This document shows positions 1-64,000 of a stretch of DNA of 64,000 bases, piece after piece. Both the position numbers and the translations under genes were made by a program. Origin of the DNA: Branchinecta lynchi. Taxonomy: Eukaryota; Arthropoda; Branchiopoda; Anostraca; Branchinectidae. The notes beneath the pieces are model-generated. The model ran no database searches, was not told the DNA's origin, and saw nothing but the letters and a program-made list of their open reading frames with translations. Location: assembly GCA_023053575.1 (NCBI GenBank), contig JAKZAP010000017.1, positions 10,733,501-10,797,500 on the forward strand, given 5' to 3'. How positions within the stretch are numbered: position 1 is the stretch's first letter; every line of letters begins with the position of its first letter.

Positions 1-933
1 AAAGTAACCAACAAGGAACGGAACAGAACGAAAAAGTATTTGACGGTGCATGTAACAAGAAAAGAATCCAGATTTACCGACAAAATTTAAACTGTCGGTT
101 TTCGCCCAACAGAAGTTTGCAGACTTTGATTTGATTTCGTATGTGTACACAAACCCGACTTGCCGACGAGACTTAAACTAGATCGCAGAATTTGATTTTG
201 TTTGTGTAAAAATCCCGATTTACCGACGAGACTTAAACTTACGGTCTTCGCCACAAACGTTTACAGAATTTGATTTGATTTCTCATTTGTGAAAAATCCC
301 AATGTGCCACCTTTTGGTCCTCGCCCGATATAAGTTTACAGAATTTGATTTCTTACGTGTAAAAAATCCCGATGTGCCGACGAGACAAACTTCCGGTCTT
401 CGCCAGACAAAAGTTAAAATTGGATTTCTGCGGTGTGTAAAAATATCCTGATGTGTCGATGAGACAAACTTTCGGTCTTCGCCCAACAAAAGTTTGCTGA
501 ATCTTATTTCTTATGTGTTAAAAGATCCCGACTTGCCGACGAGACTTAAACTTTCGGTCTTGCCCGACAAATTCTTGCAGAATTTGATTTCTTACGTGTA
601 AAACAATCCCGATGTGCCGACGAGACTTAAACTTTCGGTCTTCGCCCGACAAAAGTTTGCAGAATTTGATTTCTTATGTGTAAAACAATCCCGATGTGCC
701 GACAAGACTTAAGCTTTCGGTCTTCGCCCGACGAAATTTTGCAGAATTTGATTTCTTATGTGTACGACAATCCCGATGTGCCGACGAGACTTAAACTTTT
801 GATCTTTGCCCGACAAGCGTTTACAGAATTTGATTTCTTATGTGTTCGTCGTCGCTCCGCGACGACAAACTAGTGAATCAAATAATTTCCCAGGACCTTT
901 GGGGGGAGTCCCCCCCCCCATAGTGACGCCCCT
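1..933. repeat. Family T element with ~82-bp minisatellite (left end outside window)
   Basis: From about 60 to 848 a unit built around GCCGACGAGACTTAAACTTT and a following AGAATTTGATTTCTTATGTG recurs; copies near 535, 617, 699 and 781 are spaced by 82 bases, and earlier copies are more diverged and shorter. The array ends in a G run, a C run and GTGACGCCCCTG (922-933). The same type of end closes repeats at 4815 and 35803, so I read it as the terminus of a transposon family. Confidence 0.75.
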
Positions 934-1097
934 GAGCCTAGCGCCCTAGCCTACCCCTTCACACAAACCCAATTAGCTGCTGATATAGCTGCAGTTGCAG
1001 CTACAAGTTCTTCCTCCATCTAGTTATCAAATATTTTCCTTATTTTCCTTCATCACGTCATCGTCTTCGAATTTTCGAATGTATTTTTGCGTGATTT

Positions 1098-1548
1098 TTA
1101 AAGTTTAACTGAAAAGCAAACCTATTTTTGTGTCATTTAGCTGAATACACTGAGTTATTTGGATTCTGCTAGGAGATTTTTTGATTTTCCACTATCTGCT
1201 CTAGTAGTGAGGTTCAGAATATCTACGGCTGTCTCCACAGCGCAAATTCTACTATGACGCGGAACGTTTGAATCTGAACACAAACGCGGCTTTTCAGTGG
1301 GCAGTGATAACTGTGGTGAAGACTGCTTAGTGCCTGAACAAAGAAATTTCATAAATCTTTTTAGTCAAGCATACGGCACAGGTAATACCACAAATATGAC
1401 AGCGAAATTCCACTATTTGAAATTGATTAATTCGTTAATATCGGAGCAACGAAGTAACGCATTTTCATCAGGTCTTCAAGCCTCTTAAAGTGGATATGTG
1501 AGGGGTAACAAGACTGACCCATCTCTGCCCTTTTCAGTTAAACTTTAA
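1098..1548. mobile_element. Family A MITE, copy A1
   Basis: A 451-bp non-coding element whose two ends are a 19-bp inverted repeat, TTAAAGTTTAACTGAAAAG. Related copies lie at 8889, 9350, 19872, 20290 and 36640. The interior has no coding potential, so movement would need a transposase supplied elsewhere. Confidence 0.85.
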
Positions 1549-2077
1549 TGTTTTGGAAGGACCGATTTTTAGTAAAAAGTGTTTTCGCGAGAACCGGTTT
1601 CCGCAGGATTTCCGCTGAACACCGATTGGCGCTGAAACACACCCAAATACGACTACTCAAATTTCACTTTACTTCTTCTTGGTTCATTCAGGATTATTCG
1701 ACCCTGGTAAAAAAAAAAAAAAAATTACGATCAAGAGTGGCAACGCTGCCCTACAAAACAACACTGACTATTCTTCGCCATCTTCTTCAAATAAGTGTCG
1801 AAGCCTCGGAAGATGACTCATTCAGCCGCTTCCATTCGTTGATAAATTTCTTCCCCATTTCAGAAACAGAAAAATGTTGATAGAAGAGACCAGCTAGTTT
1901 ATCAGAACTTGAACAAACGTGTTATCTGTTTGTAGTTAGCAAGCAGAACAAACATAGAAGAGAACAATTCCCAGACAATTCATCCCTCTCGCTAGTTGGT
2001 TGGTAAAATCTCTTCGTCATCAATCGCCGTCACGCCTCAGGAAGAAAGAAATCGATTTAGGAATTATTTTTGTTGGG
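1549..2077 (+). promoter_or_regulatory. Upstream/5' UTR side of CLTC
   Basis: This interval lies between a MITE and the CLTC start codon, so it should hold the 5' UTR and perhaps the core promoter, or an upstream 5' UTR intron boundary. I see no TATA box or other clear core element. A short A run lies near 1709-1723. The assignment is by position only. Confidence 0.35.
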
Positions 2078-57888
<55,811 letters not shown>

Positions 57889-58620
57889 TTTGAGACAGTT
57901 GATAGTTCGTAACGAATTTTTGTTGATTTCGTGAATTTTTGTCGAAAGCCTATACAGCATACGTCAGTGCCATCTTTTCCAACCTGGAACGATTTTGGGG
58001 TGAGGTTTTACAGCTGTCAGCTTCGGTTTCTTGTTTTGAGATTATGTAAAATGACAGGTGACTCGGTCTTGATAATTTATTCTTATGTGGTAAGATGTTT
58101 GTTTGAAATGGAGACAAGAGCAGAAGTTATCCTTATGACCCCTGAATACGATTGATGTATAATTCCCGGCTTCTCGGGTACTTTCTAGTGCTTATTCCGG
58201 GTTCCCAGTACTCCGCGCAAAGTCAGTTGACTATGTCATTACTGCCTTGAATACAGCGGCGTATTTCGGGTTGCTGTTCAGAGGGCCAAGGCTGATATTA
58301 CATGTGTAGGCTGAATTAAGAATACCTTCGGCCGCCAGACCCAAATGGCTTGACCTTGTTGAGCTTCAGACGTACTTTCGTAGTTTTGTTGCTATATGCA
58401 CTACAGAATTCTTACAGCAGTACCCTAGCACGGATAGAAGGCGAGATGCTTCCGACAGTTTTCCTTACTTAGCCATTTATGGGGTGTTGCCGTAAAAAAA
58501 AGGCAAAGATTTGTATTACACAAATATTTGCTATGACTCTGTCACTGGCAATCGCCATGTATTTTGTCAGTTATGCCTTAGCGATCTGTGTGACTTTTTG
58601 AATTTTTTCTGGAAGTTAAA

Positions 58621-58626
58621 ATTAAA
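58621..58626 (+). terminator. Candidate proximal poly(A) signal ATTAAA
   Basis: ATTAAA, the common variant hexamer, lies about 730 bases after the stop and is followed by an A-rich stretch. It could give a short 3' UTR form. Confidence 0.3.
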
Positions 58627-59621
58627 GAAAGGTGCAAGGGATAATAATAATTATAAAATGCAAAATAAGATTTAAAATTATTCGCGAATTTTTTTCTTCC
58701 ACATATTCAAGACTGCCTCGACCCCACGTTTGCAAAAGGTGCGCTGATGTTGCTGTTGGTTATATGTATGTTAGAGAATGTTCATTCCAGTGTTGTGTCA
58801 AACATTTAGCTTATAATTTTTGGTGGAGATTTTTGTGAGTAGATTTTCATAATTTATTTATTTTCCTTCACTTTCTTGCTACTGCAGTTCTTCACTTTTG
58901 GTTGTTAGCCTATGCCTTTCTTCAATTGAGTTTCGATCCCATTGAAATTGCAAGATTTCTGTTTCCGTCGTTTTGAAGCGCGTCCCTAATATTTGGAATT
59001 CCTGCTTGCGATTTTGATGGATTTCATGCTTTTGCAATGAGGCCCTGAATTTTTCTTGGCTCTTCTGTTCATATTACAAACTGGGCGGAGCTTAATAGGT
59101 CGACCAGTACAACCGACATGATGACTGGCTTCGAAGTTCTTACACAACCCCTGGCCCACACACGGTGCGTTTCAGCGTTAAACGCTATGTTTTTGCGCTC
59201 ATGTTTTGCGCTTTGCATATTGTATGCGTCTTGCGTTTCGATTCCATTGTTTTTGTGTTAAAAATGTTCGTCTTCTTTGACTGTAGAAGAAAGCAGTGCC
59301 GTCAGCTTAATATATGTGAAACCAGGGGTTAATGGACCGAGTCTGAATATCTGAAAGTGATGCAGTTCGAGCAGATGCAGACTAACTGACAAAGAAGGGG
59401 ATTTCGATTCGAGGCTGGTTACACGCCAGCTATCTTAAATGTCGTCTGAGATAAGCATTCCTTTAATTCTAGTGCGCTTAAGCTTTAGTCACTTCGGAAC
59501 AATCAGTGGGGGCTTCCCCCACATTCTCCCCAAAGAGTTAGTTTCTTTCTTGTATGATTTTTGATAGTGTATTTGAGTTGCACCTGAAGTATATAGGCGA
59601 ATGTGAGAAGTGAAAACCCTG

Positions 59622-59627
59622 AATAAA
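59622..59627 (+). terminator. Candidate distal poly(A) signal AATAAA
   Basis: A canonical AATAAA followed within about 20 bases by a T/G-rich stretch (CTTGTTTTGACC). It lies at the edge of the repeat-free region and is my preferred transcript end. Confidence 0.5.
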
Positions 59628-59667
59628 CTTGTTTTGACCATAACATCGGTAGTTCAAATTCTAGAGG

Positions 59668-59949
59668 TCAGAGCCTCGTTTTTGTTGCAATAGCGCTGCC
59701 GCATCGCTGCTGCAGCACTTGTTTGCTTTTGCACAATATGCGTTTTTGGATTCACTTTCTTCTTGGTTGAAGCGGCAGCGCTGCAGCACCTTGCAGGGAG
59801 GCACGGACTTGGTCGGTGAGCAAGTCTGTGATTCGAGAAGCGCTGCCGTCTTCCTCGGAAGCACTGCATTGCAAAAATGGATGTAGAAAGAATCAGTCCG
59901 GAATCGGCCGAGAAGTGGACCTGCAGTATGCAACAAAAACGAGGCTCAG
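59668..59949. mobile_element. Family I MITE, copy I2 (intact)
   Basis: Ends TCAGAGCCTCGTTTTTGTTGCA-type and TGCAACAAAAACGAGGCTC, over 18 bp of inverted repeat around a 282-bp element. It is more complete than I1 at 28455. Confidence 0.85.
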
Positions 59950-60320
59950 AAGTATCCCTGTCGCGGTTCGGATTGTAGACCAGTCGAGATTCCAGATTGA
60001 GTCTGTTGGGAGTCGCTAAACCACACGAATCGGCTGGGTATTTTTTTATTCATGTTGCGTTATGCGTTTCCGGTAGGATCTCGGCTAGACATATCCGGAA
60101 GATAATTTTATTCCGAGCGGTATTCTCGGAAGGGTAAAGTTCGTGGCTGACGAGAGGGAAGTTCCGCCGGTTGTCCTAGGTTCAAAGTCCGTAGCCACTA
60201 TTATAAGAAACACAATTACATTTATTAGTGAACCCGGCATACATTACTTGCATCCTCATTTCCAACCGCTAAATATACTCCAACACTGAACTCCTCCAAG
60301 GCTAGGACTGACTGACGAAA
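59950..60320. other. Intergenic segment, unassigned
   Basis: No gene or repeat partner seen. Confidence 0.4.
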
Positions 60321-60886
60321 GGCGTATTCTCGCCGTTCCCCGAGGTCTCCACGGGGAATCGAAGGAAGCGGCGAGAATAGAGGGAGTCACTCCACGCGGA
60401 CCCCGCGTAGGGAAGACAACGAGAACACGGGGAATGCTTCCAAATGATTTTGCTCTAAAAAAAAATATGCAGTTGATGAAAGTAGTCTGGATTCACTTTA
60501 CTTTTGGTTTTGCTTATTCTGGTTGCTTTTAATTAATTTTAAATTGCTCCAACACCAGCAAAAACTGATTCCCCTCCGAATCAGAAAGGGAGTCCTTTTT
60601 GATGATGGTGATGATAATCGGAGGATTTCCCGTCCGTGGGGACTCGCGAGAATACGGGGAATGAGTCCCCGGGACAAACAAAATCGCGGGGACTCCACAA
60701 GTGGAGTCCTCGGTGAACGACGAGAAAAATAAGGTGGATCCAGACTAATTTCGTCAACTATATTTTTTTGTTTCGAACAAAATCCATTTTGCAAGCATTC
60801 CCCGTGTTCTCGCTGTTTCTGTATGCGGAGTCCGCGTTAAGTGACTCTCTCTATTCTCGCCGTTCCCTTCCGGCGAGAACACGCCT
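60321..60886. mobile_element. Family R element with ~100-bp inverted ends
   Basis: GGCGTATTCTCGCCGTTCCC at the left and GGCGAGAACACGCC at the right mark the ends. GCGGCGAGAATAGAGGGAGT pairs with ACTCTCTCTATTCTCGCCG, and AACGAGAACACGGGGAATGC pairs with GCATTCCCCGTGTTCTCG. No open frame. Confidence 0.75.
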
Positions 60887-61792
60887 AATGCCATAATTCC
60901 GCGCTCGTCATCAAACCTTAATAGTGGTGACGTATGCCGGGGGAGTTGTGACGTTCAGATCATTACATACTAATGATACGGTCATTCATTAAACATCTTA
61001 CTAAATCTAAATTAAAATTTGTTACATTCAGTCGGACCAAGAACAAAGGCGCACAAGAACCTTCGTCTCCTTATCTCTGTAATACAACCGATTCGAATAG
61101 GTTCCTTACACGCTGCCGGATGCAAACGAGCGGAGGGTAAGAGCTACGTGGAACGTCACAATTTGTTACCTCTATAAACAGCTTTATCGCAGTAAAGCCC
61201 CGGTGAATAAATTTCGAAAGTAAAAGCCGAGTGGTTGTCTACCGCTGTGACGCCACGTGTTAAGCGCTGCAGACTGGGTCAGCACGCCCTCTCCTCTGAT
61301 ATGCGCAGCGGCAAAGAGGAAACTAGACGGGCAAAACTCGAAGCTCAGCTCAGTTTTGGCGAGGTATCCGTAGTCGGTGCATGTGACCTAAGACGGAGGT
61401 TCTATTGGCTTATTTGTTCTTGGTCGGACGGAAGACAAGCCACCTTGGTACTATGGCAGACAGCGGTCTGCTTTCATAGAAAACTTGTCAATGGTTGATC
61501 CGTTGAACTTCATTGCCCTTACAAGCGGGTAAACACAGAGTAGGGGAGAGGGGGGCAGGTAAACCTCGATATACAGATTTAAATTGCGCGAAATTGTTTT
61601 TCAGAGCTCTTACACTTATACGCTTCTTCTGTAAAAAAAAAAAAAAAGTTCCCGCAGTTGCACTCTCGCAAGCATAGCAAACCGATTTTAGTCTCACCTT
61701 TTTTGCACGAAATTAAGTTCTACGTCATTAACGTCATGGGGTTGGCATCTCATTTTGGTGGTTCCGAACTCACTTAAATCGTAGGTGATTTT
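60887..61792. other. Intergenic segment, unassigned
   Basis: An open frame at 61235-61498 has no recognisable similarity. A CTATAAA at 61173 and AATAAA at 61206 occur close together, but I cannot link them to a gene. Confidence 0.35.
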
Positions 61793-64000
61793 TATGGCAC
61801 TTGAGCTTACTCAAGTGCCATATAGCGATTGTTATTTCTGTCCGTCAGTCGGTCTGTCGGTCTGTCGGTCCCGGTTTTGCTAGTTTGGGCACTTCCAGAT
61901 AAGCTAGGACGATGAAACTTGGCAAGCATATCAGGAACTGGACCAGATTAAATTAGAAATTGTCGCTTCCTCGATCCGACCATCTGGAGGGGAGTGGAGG
62001 GAGGGGGAATCCGGAAAAAATAGGAAAAATGAGATATTTTTAGCTTACGAACGGGTGATCGGATCTTAATGAAACTTAATACATGGAAGGACTTCGTGTC
62101 TCAGACCCTCCATTTTAAATCCAGACCGGATCCGGTGACACTGGGGGGAGTTAGAGGGGGAAACCGGAAATCTTGGAAAACACTTAGAGTGGAGGGATCC
62201 GAATGAAACTTGGTGGAAAGTACAAGCAAAAGTCCTAGATACGTGACTGATATAACCGGAACGGATCCGCTCACTTTGGGGGAGTTGGGGGGGGAGAAGT
62301 CCGAATTTGTAGTGATCCCGCGAGTTCCGTGCTTCCTGATGTGCTGGGACGATGGAAATTGACAGGCATGTCTGGGACCCGACCAGCTTAAATAGGAAAT
62401 CATCAATTCCCCGATTCGACCATCTGGGGGGGGGGGAGTGGAGGGAGGGTGAAGCCAAAATTTGAGGTATTTTTAGCTTGCGAACGGGTGATCGGATCTT
62501 GATGAAAATTGATATTTAGGATGACCTCGTGTCTCAGACACCTCACTTCAAATCCGGGCCGGATCCGATGACACTGGGGGGAGTTGGAGGAGGGAACCGG
62601 AAATTTTGAGAAACGCTTAAAGTGGAGGGATCGGGATGAAACTTGGTGGGAAAAACAACCACAGGTCCTAGAAACGTCATTGACATAACCGGACCGGATC
62701 AGGGCACTGTGGGGGAGTTGGGGTGGGGAACCGGAAATTTTGAGAAACGCTTAAGGTGGAGGGATCGGGATGAAACTTGGTGGGAAAAACAAGCACAGGT
62801 CCTAGACACGTCATTGACATAACCGGACCGGATCAGGGCACTGTGGGGGAGTTGGGATGGGGGTCCGGATTTCTAGCGATCCCGCGAGTTCGGCATACTT
62901 CCTGGTGTCCTAGGGCGATGAAACTTGGCAGGTATGTCAAGGATCCGAACAGATTGACTTGAGAACAGCCGTTTCCCCGACCCGACCATCGTAGGGGGAG
63001 TGGGTGGATGGGGAGTCCGGAATCTTGTGGCGTGCATAACTTTTGAACGGGTGATCGGATCTTGATGAAAATTGATATTTAGGATGACCTTGTGTCTCAG
63101 ACACCTCACTTCAAATCCGGGCCGGATCCGATGACACTGGGGGGAGTTGGAGGAGGTAACCGGAAATTTTGAGAAACGCTTAAAGTGGAGGGATCGGGAT
63201 GAAACTTGGTGGGAAAAACAAGCACAGGCCCTAGACACGTCATTGACATAACCGGACCGGATCCGATGACACTGGGAGGAGTTGGAGGAGGGAACCGGAA
63301 ATTTTGAGAAACGCTTAAAGTGGAGGGATCGGGATGAAACTTGGTGGGAAAAACAAGCACAGGTCCTCGACACGTCATTGACATAACCGGACCGGATCAG
63401 GGCACTGTGGGGGAGTTGGGGTGGGGGTCCGGATTTCTAGCGATCCCGCGAGTTCGGCATACTTCCTGATGTCCTAGGGCGATGAAACTTGGCAGGTATG
63501 TCAGGGATCCGAACAGATTGACTTGAGAACAGCCGTTTCCCCGACCCGACCATCGTGGGGGGAGTGGGTGGATGGGGAGTCCGGAATCTAGTGGCGTGCA
63601 TAACTTTTGAACGGGTGATCGGATTTGAATGAAACTTGTCTGGTGAGCTATCGCCTCGGACGTTCAGTGTCACGTCCGAGTCGGGTCCGATACCTGTGGG
63701 GATGGGGGGGGGGGGGGTGTGTGTGGAAAACTCAAGAAACTCTAAAAGTAGAGGGATTGGGACGAAACTTAATGGATGGAACAAGCATTAGGCCTAGATG
63801 AAATTGACGGAGCCAGATGGTTTCGGGGCTCTGTGGGGGGAGTTGGAGGGGGTTTCCTGGAATTCCGGTAGTCGTGAGTTAGAATAGTTCCAGATGTAAA
63901 ACGACAACGAAACTTTGCAGGCATATTAGCGACCCGAATTATCTTGACTTAAAAACCTGACACAACATACCCCCGGAAACTTCCGTTCCTAGATCCGAGC
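61793..64000 (+). repeat. Family M modular repeat, copy M2 (runs off the window)
   Basis: It opens with the same 30-bp palindrome as M1 (61793-61822) and is collinear with it to about 62650. It then continues as several more modules of about 120 bp carrying GAGAAACGCTTAAAGTGGAG, GATCGGGATGAAACTTGGTG, ACACGTCATTGACATAACCG and GGACCGGATC, plus larger units with CGATGAAACTTGGCAGGTAT. Open frames on the minus strand follow the repeat and have no domain. Confidence 0.8.

Larger units (their letters stand above)
57889..59645 (+). other. Probable CLTC 3' UTR
   Basis: About 1.75 kb after the stop contains none of the repeat families that fill the introns and has no coding signal. It ends just after an AATAAA and just before a family I MITE at 59668. 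I infer a long 3' UTR. Confidence 0.55.

Noticed and set aside
1548..1880. Open frame of 110 codons upstream of CLTC
   Set aside because: It begins inside the end of a MITE, includes a poly-A-coded lysine run and resembles no protein; it probably lies in the promoter/UTR region.
61235..61498. Open frame of 87 codons downstream of CLTC
   Set aside because: No domain and no partner exon; AATAAA and CTATAAA nearby are in the wrong order for it.
62873..63373. Repeating minus-strand open frames of up to 166 codons
   Set aside because: They lie wholly in the modular repeat M and simply echo the ~120-bp unit; two different frames stay open over the same modules, which argues against coding.

Overview
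The window is a piece of animal nuclear genome. It carries one complete, intron-rich protein gene, clathrin heavy chain (CLTC/Chc), on the + strand from the ATG at 2078 to the stop at 57888. I rebuilt it as 25 coding exons, all with GT-AG introns, giving 5,007 coding bases and a protein of 1,668 residues with no frameshift or internal stop. Human clathrin heavy chain has 1,675 residues, and alignment to it from memory is near-continuous. Several local spellings (for example LYQCYDLLKPDVVLELAW near the C-terminus, and a short tail ending GFGYGM) look more like protostome, especially arthropod, heavy chains than vertebrate ones. I therefore infer a protostome invertebrate but cannot name the species.

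Layout. 1-933 is the inner part and right end of a repeat with an ~82-bp minisatellite. 1098-1548 is a MITE (a short non-coding inverted-repeat transposon). About 1549-2077 is the promoter/5' UTR side of the gene. 2078-57888 is the gene; introns make up about 91% of that span, and intron 2 alone is 13.3 kb. 57889 to about 59645 is a repeat-free stretch that I read as a 3' UTR, with two candidate poly(A) signals. 59668-64000 is intergenic or flanking DNA made of MITEs and a long modular repeat cut by the window end.

The other content is almost all mobile-element debris. By comparing copies within the window I separated about 17 repeat families, lettered here for cross-reference: A, B, C, D, E, F, G, I, N, P, Q, R (inverted-terminal-repeat MITEs), J (a retroelement-like fragment with a hammerhead-ribozyme-like core), L and M (long modular repeats with opening GGGATCCC or a 30-bp palindrome), X (about 350-bp elements ending near CCTTTAA), T (elements ending in CAGGGGCGT), plus a tRNA-derived SINE and three decayed non-LTR reverse-transcriptase fragments. 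Nested insertions (C in B, L in X, N in X, I in G, E in J, a SINE in M) give relative ages and exact ends for several families.

I found no second gene, no CRISPR array and no convincing functional tRNA or rRNA gene. The most interesting non-genic signal is the J family core (CTGANGA, a short hairpin, then CGAAA), repeated in many introns. The second is the modular L/M repeats.
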